The notes below the pieces were generated by a model. That model did no database searches and was not told where the DNA came from. It saw only the letters and a list, made by a program, of their open reading frames with translations. A stretch of 64,000 nt of DNA from CALKJU01 sp046349355 (GTDB taxonomy: Bacteria > Pseudomonadota > Alphaproteobacteria > Geminicoccales > Geminicoccaceae): positions 248,001 through 312,000 of the forward strand of contig JAXMCM010000015.1 of assembly GCA_046349355.1 (NCBI GenBank). The letters run 5' to 3'. Each line of letters begins with the position of its first letter. Positions within the stretch are counted from its first letter, which is position 1. This document shows, in pieces, positions 1-10,211 of the stretch. The position numbers were made by a program, and so were the translations under genes.

Positions 1-1
1 G

Positions 2-832
2 CATCTGTGGGCGCTGGGCGACTTCGTCTGAGGCCTGGCCCGGCTGCGCCAGGCCCTGGCGCAGCCGGCTCACCAGCGCGTCGGCGACGAGGCGGTCGAC
101 GACCACCACGTCGCTGGCCCCGGCATGGGCCAGCCAGCCGCTCAGCTGCCCGTCGTCGCCGACCGTCGAGATGAACAGGCGGGGATTGAGCGCCCGGGCC
201 ATCAGCGTCGTCGTCAGCTTGCGCGACGGATCGGCCGTGGTGACGACCATCGCCCTCGCCTTGTCGACGCGGGCCGAGCGCAGGGTCGCCTCGTCCTCGG
301 CTGCCCCCTGGATCGCCGTGAACTTGCGGTCGGCGGCGAGGGACGCGGCCCCCTGGTCGCGGTCGATGACGACGACGCCGGTACCGTCCGCGGCGAGCTG
401 GGCCGCGACCAGCTGGCCGAGCGCCGCATAGCCGACCACGATGACGTGGTCGTCGAGCTTGGCCAGGACTCGCTCCATCCGCCGGTTCTCCCTGTAGGTC
501 AGCACCTCCGGGCTCGACAGCACGCCCGTCAGCGAGGCGATCGTGACGCTGGCCGCGGTCATCAGGGTCAGCATCGCCACCATCATGAAGATCTTCTGCT
601 GGTGCGTGAGCGGCGTCAGGTCGCCCAGCGTCGAGACCGTGTTGGCGGTGTTCCAGATGGCGTTGAACAGGCGCTGCGAGGTGGGGCTCAGCGAGCTGTC
701 GAGCAGGTAGAGCCCGCTGCCGCAGGCAACGCCGATGGCCAGCAGCATGACGATCGCGCGCAGCCCCTGCCGCTGCCAGTGGCGATAGCGCAGCTTGCCG
801 AGCGTGGGCTCGATGACGCGATAGATCGGCAT
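2..832 (-). CDS. K+ channel-like protein with TrkA-N (RCK) domain, 3' end outside window
   Basis: The frame opens with an ATG at 832 and is still open at the left edge, so 277 residues are visible and the C-terminus is missing. Hydrophobic segments at about residues 24-45 and 79-104 flank a short pore-helix region, giving a two-TM ion channel layout. An RCK/TrkA-N Rossmann region follows from about residue 127 (DDHVIVVGYAALG); its glycine motif reads G-Y-A-A-L-G where family members often have GxGxxG. Such proteins are tetrameric inner-membrane channels gated by ligands or nucleotides bound to the cytoplasmic domain. The oddity is the selectivity filter. Where K+ channels have TVGYGD, this protein reads T65-V-S-T-L-G-D71, one residue longer and without the Gly-Tyr pair. 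Ion selectivity therefore cannot be assumed. Channel family is fairly sure; K+ as substrate is not. Confidence 0.8.
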   Translation of the reverse strand, partial: MPIYRVIEPTLGKLRYRHWQRQGLRAIVMLLAIGVACGSGLYLLDSSLSPTSQRLFNAIWNTANTVSTLGDLTPLTHQQKIFMMVAMLTLMTAASVTIASLTGVLSSPEVLTYRENRRMERVLAKLDDHVIVVGYAALGQLVAAQLAADGTGVVVIDRDQGAASLAADRKFTAIQGAAEDEATLRSARVDKARAMVVTTADPSRKLTTTLMARALNPRLFISTVGDDGQLSGWLAHAGASDVVVVDRLVADALVSRLRQGLAQPGQASDEVAQRPQM

Positions 833-1023
833 GGGCCGATCTTGCCGCCACGGCCGGGCAGCGTCGACCCTCGCCGGACCGGCCGAAGGTTAAGCCGCGG
901 TTCACCGCACCGTTGAACCGGCGCTTAACGCAAGCTGCGGGATAAGGGCGGCCAAGGTTCCGCACTCCGCGCCCGCCGGCCTGCACGGCCCCTGCGGCGC
1001 GGCCTTCGGGAAGGGTCCGCCGC

Positions 1024-2832
1024 ATGACGACCACGCTCACCGGTTCCGCCGACAGCGACATCATCGAGGCCGACGTCGAGGGCGATCCGGTCGTCGTCGA
1101 GGGTCTCGCCGGCGACGACAGCCTCTTCGGCACCATCTTCGCCGACCTGCTCGACGGCGGCGACGACAATGACGCGCTCAACGGCCGCGCCGGCGACGAC
1201 ACGCTGTCCGGCGGTGCCGGCGACGACGTGCTGCTGCCGGGGGCCGGCACCGACACGGTCTGGGGCGGCGACGGCCTCGACACGGTCAGCTACGACGGCC
1301 GCATCTCCCGCGTCATCGTCGACCTCGACGCCGGCACCGTCGACGACGGGGACGGCGGCACCGACCTGCTGGACAGCATCGAGAACGCCTTCGGCAGTGC
1401 CGCCGCCGACACCCTCTCGGGCGATGCCGGCGGCAACGAGCTCTATGGCGGGTCGGGCAACGACCGCCTCCAGGGCGGCGAGGGCGACGATGTCCTCGAG
1501 GGCGGCGAGGGCAACGACACCCTCGACGGCGGCACCGGCGTCAACGACCTGTTCGGCGGAGACGGCAACGACCTCGCCTACTTCGACGCCGACCTCGCCG
1601 ACATCACGGTGACCCTCGACGACGACGAGTACATCGTCGTCTCGGACGTCGAGGGCAACAGCATCCGGGTCTACGGCGTCGAGCGCTTCAGCTTCATGGG
1701 CCAGGTGCTGTCGTTCGCCGACGTGGCGGCGCTGGTCGGCGCCGACGGCGTGCTGCGCGGCACCAGCGAGGCCGACACGCTGGTCGGCGGCAGCGACGAC
1801 GACGCCGTCCTGGCGCTCGGCGGCAACGACCTGCTCAGGGGCGGCGGCGGCGACGACGACCTCAACGGCGGCGAAGGCCAGGACTGGGCCAGCTATTTCG
1901 GTGCCCTCGACGGCGTCGTCGCCGACCTCGACGCCGGCAGCGCCGACGACGGCTCGGGCGGGACCGACAGCTTCATCTCGATCGAGCACATCCGCGGCTC
2001 GTCCAACGAGGACGAGATCGCCGGAGACGGTCTCGGCAACTCGCTGCTGGGCGACAATGGCAACGACCTGATCGAGGGGGCGGACGGCAACGACCGGCTC
2101 TACGGCGGCGACGGGCAGGACTCGGTCGCCGGCGGCGACGGCATCGACGTGCTGCGCGGGGGCGACGATGCCGACCGCATGTCCGGCGGCGAGGACGGCG
2201 ACAGCCTGCAGGGCGAGGCCGGCAACGACGTGCTGGATGGCGGAAACGGCAACGACCGGCTGTCGGGCCAGGGCGAGGACGATTTGGTCTACGGCCGCTC
2301 GGGCAACGATGTGCTCGATGGTGGTAACGGCAATGACCGCCTCTACGGCCACGACGGCAACGACACCGTGACGGGCGGAAACGGCAACGACAGCCTGAAT
2401 GGAGGCAGCGGTAACGACAGGCTGGGCGGCGGCGCGCACAACGACCGCATGACCGGCGACGAGGGCAACGACCAGCTGTCCGGCGATACCGGCAACGACT
2501 CGCTGTGGGGCGAGGAGGGTTCCGACCGCCTCAGCGGCAGCAGCGGCAACGACAGGCTCGAGGGCGGCACCGGCAACGACGAGCTGATCGGCGGCTCGGG
2601 CGTCGACACCTTCGTCTTCGCCGCCGGCGACGGTCGCGACACCGTCACCGACTTCCGCCTGGGCTACGACAAGCTCGACCTGCGCGCCTTCGACTTCGCC
2701 AGCGCCGCCGCCGTGCTGGAGGACGCCGTCGCCTCGGGCGGCGGCACGCTGGTCAGGCTGACGTCGACCACCAGCGTTTTCCTCGCCGGCATCGACGTCG
2801 ACGACCTGACCGCGTCGAGCCTGCTGATCTAG
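1024..2832 (+). CDS. RTX (haemolysin-type calcium-binding repeat) protein
   Basis: This 602-residue protein is built almost entirely from glycine/aspartate nonapeptides of the GGxGxDxLx type (for example GGSGNDRLQGG), the calcium-binding parallel beta-roll of RTX proteins. Two blocks of about 45 residues with the pattern VDLDAGTVDDG...DSIEN interrupt the repeats, as is common in the family. No signal peptide is present at the N-terminus. The last 80 residues (VFAAGDGRDTVTDF... to a hydrophobic Leu-Leu-Ile end) resemble the C-terminal cap and type I secretion signal, so export through an ABC/MFP/TolC channel is expected. No enzymatic domain is visible and no type I secretion genes lie nearby. 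It may be a surface or biofilm protein; exact role unknown. Its stop codon lies in a CTAG palindrome shared with the convergent tatA gene. Confidence 0.88.
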   Translation: MTTTLTGSADSDIIEADVEGDPVVVEGLAGDDSLFGTIFADLLDGGDDNDALNGRAGDDTLSGGAGDDVLLPGAGTDTVWGGDGLDTVSYDGRISRVIVDLDAGTVDDGDGGTDLLDSIENAFGSAAADTLSGDAGGNELYGGSGNDRLQGGEGDDVLEGGEGNDTLDGGTGVNDLFGGDGNDLAYFDADLADITVTLDDDEYIVVSDVEGNSIRVYGVERFSFMGQVLSFADVAALVGADGVLRGTSEADTLVGGSDDDAVLALGGNDLLRGGGGDDDLNGGEGQDWASYFGALDGVVADLDAGSADDGSGGTDSFISIEHIRGSSNEDEIAGDGLGNSLLGDNGNDLIEGADGNDRLYGGDGQDSVAGGDGIDVLRGGDDADRMSGGEDGDSLQGEAGNDVLDGGNGNDRLSGQGEDDLVYGRSGNDVLDGGNGNDRLYGHDGNDTVTGGNGNDSLNGGSGNDRLGGGAHNDRMTGDEGNDQLSGDTGNDSLWGEEGSDRLSGSSGNDRLEGGTGNDELIGGSGVDTFVFAAGDGRDTVTDFRLGYDKLDLRAFDFASAAAVLEDAVASGGGTLVRLTSTTSVFLAGIDVDDLTASSLLI

Positions 2833-3086
2833 GCCCGGCGCGCCTCGTCCGGCTGCGCCGCAGGCTCGATCAGCAGCGGTGCCGCCGGGCGGGGCTCGGG
2901 CGCCGGCTGGGACACGGGCGGCGCCGCCGCCGCTGCCTCGACCGTCTCCGACTCGTCCTTCAGACCGCCCTTGAAGGCCTTGATGCCCTTCGCGAAGTCG
3001 CCCATCGCGGCGGGCAACTTGCCGGCCCCGAAGAAGACCAGCACGACGAGCAGGATGATGGCAATTTCCCAGATGCCGAAGGACAT
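2829..3086 (-). CDS. tatA: Sec-independent protein translocase subunit TatA
   Basis: An 85-residue protein with the TatA layout: a short N-terminus, a membrane helix (IWEIAIILLVVLVFF, residues 5-19), the hinge G-A-G-K-L-P, and an amphipathic helix (MGDFAKGIKAFKGGLKD). The tail is acidic, then Pro/Ala-rich. TatA oligomers form the pore-like element that lets folded twin-arginine proteins cross the inner membrane. It stands alone here without tatB or tatC, which is unusual for alphaproteobacteria where tatABC are normally together, so it could be a second TatA. It lies about 100 bases downstream of the indolepyruvate oxidoreductase gene on the same strand and may be read from it. TatA versus TatE cannot be separated by sequence alone. 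Confidence 0.88.
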   Translation of the reverse strand: MSFGIWEIAIILLVVLVFFGAGKLPAAMGDFAKGIKAFKGGLKDESETVEAAAAAPPVSQPAPEPRPAAPLLIEPAAQPDEARRA

Positions 3087-3187
3087 CGATCTCCATCCCG
3101 ATGAAGGCCGCAAGGCCCGGGCGATGCCTCGGTCGCCCCGCCCGTGGGACATGGGATGCGCCGCGCCGGATTCCAGATCCTGGGCTA

Positions 3188-6100
3188 TCAGCCGGCCATG
3201 ACGGCCTCGGGCCGGCCCGGCTCGTGGCGCCGCGCCGACGGCGCCCGCCGGCTGCGGAAGGCGGCCAGCAGCTCGGCCTCGCGCGCCCTGGCGTGGACGA
3301 TGTGGCGCTCCTTCACCGGGCCGAAGCCGCGGATCTGCTCCGGAAGCGCCGCGAGCTCGACCGCCGTCGCCAGGTGATCGGCGTCGAGCCCGGCCAGCAC
3401 CTCCTCCATCGTCCGCTCGTAGTCGGCGATCAGCTGCCGCTCGATCCGGCGGTCGGCGGTGAAGCGGAACGGGTCCCAGGCCGTGTTGCGGATGCGGCGC
3501 AGCCGGGCGAGCAGCCGGAAGGCCTGCAGCATCCAGGGCCCGTAGGCCTTCTTGCGCGGCTCGCCGGTCGCCGGGTCGACCGCCGCCCACAAGGGAGGCG
3601 CCAGGTGGAAGCGGGGCTTCCAGTCGCCCTCGAACATCTCGCCCAGCCGCTCGAGGAAGCCGCTCTCGGCATGGAGCCGCGCCACCTCGTACTCGTCCTT
3701 GACCGCCAGCAGCTTGTGCCAGCCGCGGGCGACCGCCTCGGTGAGCGCCGTCGAGCCGGGAGCCGCCGCGGCCTCCGCCGCCCGCACCCGGTCGACCAGC
3801 GTCCGGTAGCGCCGCGCCAGCGCCTCGTCCTGGTAGGCGACGAGATGCGCCTCGCGCCGGGCGATGATCTCGTCGAGGCTCTCCGACAGCCGCAGGTGCT
3901 CCGGCCCCGCTCCTCGCGGCCGCGCCAGCGCGTGGACCGCCGCCGGATCCTCGGCCGTCCGCCGGCCCCACAGGAAGGCCGCCCTGTTGGCGGCGACGGC
4001 GGTGCCGTTGAGCTCGATCGCCCGGTCGATCGCGTCCAGCGACAGCGGCACCAGCCCCTTCTGCCAGGCGTAGCCGAGCAGCAGCATGTTCGCGGCGATG
4101 GCGTCGCCCAGCAGCGTCGTCGCCAGCCGCGTCGCGTCGAAGAACTCGGCACGCCCGGTGCCGACCGCGTCGACGATCTGGTCCTCCATCGGCGCCAGCG
4201 GGAACTGCGGGTCGCGAAAACGCGCGAGGTCGCCGGTGGCGGCCTGCTGCGCCACGGTGCGGACGAAATCGCTGGTGGCGGCGATGTCGCTGTTGACCAC
4301 GGCCCGGGTCATCCCGGCCTGCATCTTGGCCAGCGACTCGTCGCTGACGGTCACGACGATGTCGCAGCCCAGCACGGCGTCGGCCTCGCCGGCGGCGATG
4401 CGCGGCGCCCACAACGGCACGTCCCGGTCGGCGATGCGGACGTGCGACCAGACCGAGCCGCCCTTCTGGGCGAGGCCCGCCATGTCGAGCGCGGTGACGC
4501 CGCGCCCGTCGAGATGCGCCGCCATGGCGAGGATGGCGCCGATGGTCACGACGCCGGTGCCGCCGACGCCGGTGATCAGGATGCCCCACGGCCGGTCCAG
4601 CGGCGGCAGCGCCGGCTCCGGCAACTCGGGCCAGGCCTGGTCGGAGCCGACGGCCGCCCTGCCCTTGCGCAGCCGGCCGCCCTCGACGGTGACGAAGCTC
4701 GGGCAGAAGCCCTCGATGCAGGTGAGGTCCTTGTTGCAGGAGGACTGGTCGATGGCGCGCTTGCGGCCGAACTCGGTCTCCAGCGGCACGACCGAGACGC
4801 AGTTCGACTTGTTGGAGCAGTCGCCGCAGCCCTCGCAGACCTGCTCGTTGATGACCACGCGCACCGCCGGATCGGGAAAGGTGCCGCGCTTGCGCCGGCG
4901 CCGCTTCTCGGCGGCGCACGTCTGCACATAGACCAGCGCCGTGACGCCCGGCACCTCGCGCAGCTCGCGCTGGGTCGCGTCGAGTTCCTCGCGCGGCCGC
5001 AGCGGCACGCCCTGCGGCAGGCGGTCGATCGCCTCGCGCTCGCGGCTGTCGGCGACGACGACGATCCGCTCGAGCCCCTCGGCCGCCAGCTGCTCGACCA
5101 GCCGCGACACCGACAGGGGCGCGTCGACCGGCTGCCCGCCGGTCATCGCCACCGCGTCGTTGTAGAGGATCTTGTAGGTGATGTTGACCTTGGCGGCGAC
5201 CGCCGCGCGGATCGCCAGGATGCCCGAGTGGGTGTAGGTGCCGTCGCCGAGATTGGCGAAGACGTGCGGCGTGTCGGTGAACGGCGCCTGGCCGATCCAG
5301 GCGACACCCTCGCCGCCCATCTGGCTGAAGGTCCGCGTCGTCGCCCCGTAGATCCAGGTCGCCATGTAGTGGCAGCCGATCCCGGCCAGCGCCCGGCTGC
5401 CGTCCGGCACCTTGGTCGAGCTGTTGTGCGGACAGCCCGAGCAGTAGTGCGGCACCCGCTGCACCGCGAGCCGGGCACGGGCCAGCGCCTGCTCCTTGCG
5501 CTCGAGGAAGTCCAGCCGCTCGCGGATGGTCTCGCTGGTGAAGAAGCGGTCGATGCGGCCGGCGATGGCGCGGGCGATCATCGCCGGGGTCAGCTCGGAC
5601 GCCGCCGGCAGCAGCCAGCCGCCCTGCGGCATGTCCCACTCGCCCTTCTCGTCGAACTTGCCGATGACCCGCGGCCGGACGTCCTCGCGCCAGTTGTAGA
5701 GCTCTTCCTTGAGCTGGTACTCGAGATGCTGGCGCTTCTCCTCGACGACGAGGATCTCCTCGAGACCCTGTGCGAACGCCCGCGTCCCCTCGGACTCGAG
5801 CGGCCAGCTCATCCCGACCTTGTAGACCCGCAGCCCGATCGCAGCAGCGAGTTGCTCGTCGATCCCCAGGGCCGCCAGCGCCTCGCGGACGTCGAGGTAG
5901 GACTTGCCGGCGGCGATGATGCCGAGCCGCGGCCGCGGGCTGTCGATGACGATCCGGTTCAGCCTGTTGGCCCGGGCATAGGCCAGCGCCGCGTAGGCCT
6001 TCTGGTGCAGCATCCGCTGCTCCTGGACCAGCGGCGGGTCCGGCCAGCGGATCGACAGCCCGCCCGGCGGCATGACGAAGTCGTCGGGCAGCACTACCCG

Positions 6101-6757
6101 TACGCGGGCCGGATCGACCTCGACCGAGGCCGTGCTCTCGACCGTGTCGGTGACGCATTTCAGCGCCACCCAGCAGCCCGACCAGCGCGACATCGCCCAG
6201 CCGTGGATGCCGAGGTCGAGATAGTCCTGCACGCTCGACGGATGCAGCACCGGCACCGCCGCCGCGGCGAAGACATGGTCGCTCTGGTGCGGCAGCGTGC
6301 TCGACTTGGCGGCATGGTCGTCGCCGGCGACGACGAGGACGCCGCCATGCCGGCTCGTCCCGGCGTAGTTGGCGTGCTTGAGCACGTCGAGCGAACGGTC
6401 GACACCCGGTCCCTTGCCGTACCACAGCCCGAACACCCCGTCGTAGCGGGCGCCGGGGAACAGGTTGACCTGCTGCGTGCCCCAGACCGAGGTCATCGCC
6501 AGGTCCTCGTTGAGGCCCGGCTGGAACGTCACCTTCGCCGCATCGAGGAACGGGCGCGCCTGCCACAGCGCCTGGTCGAGGCCGCCCAGCGGCGAGCCGC
6601 GATAGCCCGAGACGAAGCCGGCGGTGTTGAGCCCGGCCAGCGCGTCGCGCTGCCGCTGCAGGATCGGCAGGCGCACCAGCGCCTGGATCCCGGTCATCAG
6701 CACCCGCCCGCGCTCGAGCGCGTAGCGATCGTCGAGCCTGACCTCGGCCAGCGCCAT
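3188..6757 (-). CDS. Indolepyruvate:ferredoxin oxidoreductase, fused single-chain form
   Basis: A 1189-residue fused enzyme that oxidatively decarboxylates aryl (or branched) 2-oxo acids to acyl-CoA, passing electrons to ferredoxin. Visible in order: the N-terminal pyruvate:ferredoxin oxidoreductase-like region; the thiamine diphosphate-binding segment G-D-G-T-Y-T-H-S-G near residue 500; Cys-rich iron-sulfur segments near 640-690 (CEGCGDCSNKSNC and CNKDLTCIEGFC); and the gamma-type domain starting near residue 730 (GVGGTGVVTIG). Fusion of IorA- and IorB-like parts, with a long C-terminal extension, is typical of proteobacterial homologues, which usually work in aromatic amino acid catabolism. 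The ATG at 6757 has a good ribosome-binding site (AGGAGG). The gene appears monocistronic, with tatA following. The family is certain; the preferred 2-oxo acid is not. Confidence 0.93.
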   Translation of the reverse strand: MALAEVRLDDRYALERGRVLMTGIQALVRLPILQRQRDALAGLNTAGFVSGYRGSPLGGLDQALWQARPFLDAAKVTFQPGLNEDLAMTSVWGTQQVNLFPGARYDGVFGLWYGKGPGVDRSLDVLKHANYAGTSRHGGVLVVAGDDHAAKSSTLPHQSDHVFAAAAVPVLHPSSVQDYLDLGIHGWAMSRWSGCWVALKCVTDTVESTASVEVDPARVRVVLPDDFVMPPGGLSIRWPDPPLVQEQRMLHQKAYAALAYARANRLNRIVIDSPRPRLGIIAAGKSYLDVREALAALGIDEQLAAAIGLRVYKVGMSWPLESEGTRAFAQGLEEILVVEEKRQHLEYQLKEELYNWREDVRPRVIGKFDEKGEWDMPQGGWLLPAASELTPAMIARAIAGRIDRFFTSETIRERLDFLERKEQALARARLAVQRVPHYCSGCPHNSSTKVPDGSRALAGIGCHYMATWIYGATTRTFSQMGGEGVAWIGQAPFTDTPHVFANLGDGTYTHSGILAIRAAVAAKVNITYKILYNDAVAMTGGQPVDAPLSVSRLVEQLAAEGLERIVVVADSREREAIDRLPQGVPLRPREELDATQRELREVPGVTALVYVQTCAAEKRRRRKRGTFPDPAVRVVINEQVCEGCGDCSNKSNCVSVVPLETEFGRKRAIDQSSCNKDLTCIEGFCPSFVTVEGGRLRKGRAAVGSDQAWPELPEPALPPLDRPWGILITGVGGTGVVTIGAILAMAAHLDGRGVTALDMAGLAQKGGSVWSHVRIADRDVPLWAPRIAAGEADAVLGCDIVVTVSDESLAKMQAGMTRAVVNSDIAATSDFVRTVAQQAATGDLARFRDPQFPLAPMEDQIVDAVGTGRAEFFDATRLATTLLGDAIAANMLLLGYAWQKGLVPLSLDAIDRAIELNGTAVAANRAAFLWGRRTAEDPAAVHALARPRGAGPEHLRLSESLDEIIARREAHLVAYQDEALARRYRTLVDRVRAAEAAAAPGSTALTEAVARGWHKLLAVKDEYEVARLHAESGFLERLGEMFEGDWKPRFHLAPPLWAAVDPATGEPRKKAYGPWMLQAFRLLARLRRIRNTAWDPFRFTADRRIERQLIADYERTMEEVLAGLDADHLATAVELAALPEQIRGFGPVKERHIVHARAREAELLAAFRSRRAPSARRHEPGRPEAVMAG

Positions 6758-6821
6758 GCTCCGGCCTCCTCGCTGCGGACGCCGCGACTATGGCACGGCG
6801 ATCCCCGTCAGCGGAACGCGC

Positions 6822-7753
6822 TCATGCGGCCTGCCGGCGATGGCGCAGGGAGTCGGCCCACATGGCGAGGAAGATCACCGCACCGTTGACGAAACGGTAG
6901 GCGAACGGGTCGGCTCCCAGGTGGTTGAGGCCGTTGCGCACCGCCTCCAGCATCAGGACGCCGAGCAGCAGGCCCGGCAGGATGTTGCCCCGGCCGCCGA
7001 ACAGGCTGATGCCGCCGATGACGATCACCGCGACCGCGGTGAACTCCATGCCCTGGCCCAGCATCGGCGTGACCGAGCCCACCTGGATGCTGCTCATGGT
7101 CCCGCCGGCGGCGGCCAGCACGCCCGACAGCACGAAGGCGGCGAAGACCAGCCTGGCGGTGGGCAGGCCCAGCCGCTGCGCCACGTCCTCGCCGTTGCCC
7201 AGGGCGGTCAGGTGGCGGCCGAAGCGGTGGCGGGTGTGCAGCACGTGGATCGCCACGAGGATCAGGGCCGCCACGAGGATGTCGACGAACACCGGGCCGA
7301 TCTTGAGATTGCCCAGCACGCGCATCGATTCGGGCAGCGCGAACACCCGTGACTGGGTCAGCTGCAGGCCGATCCCGCGCAGCGCGATCATCGTCCCCAG
7401 CGTGGTGATCAGCGGGTTGACCTTGAGCACGACGACGATGAAGCCGTTGAGCGCCCCCAGTGCCGCGCCGACGGCGAGGGCGAGCACCGTCGACGAGACC
7501 GGATCGAGCCCGAGGTCGCCCATCGCCATCGCCGCCAGCGCCCCCGACAGGAAGGCGATGGAGCCGACCGAGATGTCGAGCTTGCCGGCGATCACCACCA
7601 GCGCCAGCCCGCTGGCGACGACGGCGGTCGGTGCGGCGGCGTGCAGCAGGCCCAGCGCGTTGTCGAGCGTGGCGAAGGTCCGCGTGGCGAAGCCGAAGAA
7701 CAGCAGCACGCCGGCGAAGACGATCAGGAAGCCGTGACGGCGCAGGACGTCGA

Positions 7754-7757
<4 letters not shown>
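6822..7757 (-). CDS. Sugar-type ABC transporter permease (second of two)
   Basis: A 311-residue integral membrane protein of the RbsC/XylH (BPD_transp_2) family, with about eight to ten hydrophobic helices. The characteristic segments are LVVIAGKLDISVGSIAFLSG and the late glycine-rich stretch VIGGISLFGGRGNILPGLLLG. It is the membrane channel half of an importer for a sugar or sugar-like solute. Its ATG lies inside the stop region of the upstream ATPase (TGA at 7754-7756, ATG ending at 7757), so the two are translationally coupled. It is the last gene of a four-gene operon: binding protein, permease, ATPase, permease. Having two different permeases with one ATPase recalls the Lsr and Rha importers, but the substrate cannot be read from sequence. 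Confidence 0.9.
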
Positions 7758-9231
<1,474 letters not shown>

Positions 9232-9235
<4 letters not shown>

Positions 9236-10191
9236 CGCGCCCGCCGCCGCAGCAGCCCGTCCAGCGCCACGAAGGCGAGGATGGCGGCCCCCTTGATGAT
9301 CAGCGTCACGTAGAACGACACGCCCAGCATGTTGAGCGCGTTGCCGATGACGGTGATCAGCACGGTGCCGAGCACGGCCCCGAGCGGTCCGCCGAGGCCG
9401 CCATAGATGCTGACCCCGCCGACGACGACCGAGCTCACCACGTCGAGCACCACGGCGTCGTTGCCCATCGGTGCCGAGGCGGCGCCGAGCCGGGCCGAGA
9501 GCAGGATCGCGGTGATCCCGGCGCAGAGCCCGGCGACGACGTAGGTCCCGAACAGCACCGCCCCGGTCGGCACGCCGGCGATCCGTGCCGCCGCCGGGTT
9601 GGTGCCGACGGCGTAGAGCCACTGGCCCGGCACGGTGCGCCGCATCAGGACGGTGGCCACCGCGGTCAGCACCAGCATCACCCAGGCCGGCAGCGGCAGG
9701 CCGAGGAAGCGGACCAGCAGCGCGTCGATCCACGGCTCCGGCAGCGGCACGCTGACGGCGTTGGTCGCCCAGATGGCGGCCCCGCCCATGACGATCATCA
9801 TGGCCAGCGTGACCACGAACGGAATCATCCCGAGCACGGCCACGGCAAAGCCGTTGAAGGCACCCACCGCCACGCCGGTCACGAGCATGGCGAGGCCGAC
9901 CAGCAGCAGCGGTGCTCCCTGCGCCGCCAGCAGGGCGCCGACCACGGCGGCGAAGGCCATGGTCGCCGGCATCGACAGGTCGATGCCGCCGCCGACCATC
10001 ACCGCGGTCATGCCGATCGCCATGATCCCCAGCATCGAGGACTGGACGAGGATGTTGGTGAGGTTGCGCGGCTTGAAGAAGTTCGGCGCCTCGACCCACA
10101 TCAGGGCGAGCAGCGCCACGACCAGGATCACCGGGACCAGGCGGACGGCGAGCGCGAGGCCCGCCGTCCGGGGCTGGCTGGCGGCGCTCAC
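9232..10191 (-). CDS. Sugar-type ABC transporter permease (first of two)
   Basis: An RbsC-like membrane protein of about 320 residues with multiple hydrophobic helices, including LGIMAIGMTAVMVGGGIDLSM and VVGGVSIYGGLGGPLGAVLG. It pairs with the downstream permease and the double ATPase. Both candidate starts are GTG codons and neither has an obvious Shine-Dalgarno sequence: 10191 lies just after the binding-protein stop, while 10236 overlaps that gene by 25 bases. I chose 10191 because it leaves a normal-length cytoplasmic tail before the first helix. The start is uncertain; family and role are not. Confidence 0.87.
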
Positions 10192-10211
10192 GACGGAGCG
10201 CGCCGGATCGC

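Noticed and set aside
1024..2832. Tandem short repeats suggesting a CRISPR array or minisatellite
   Set aside because: Spacing and sequence follow the codons of RTX nonapeptides in one intact frame; there are no constant repeats with unique spacers and no cas genes.
2829..6889. Long open frames on both strands across the indolepyruvate oxidoreductase gene, including frames over 1200 codons
   Set aside because: They are by-products of very high G+C coding DNA; only the minus-strand frame from 6757 has domain content and a good ribosome-binding site.
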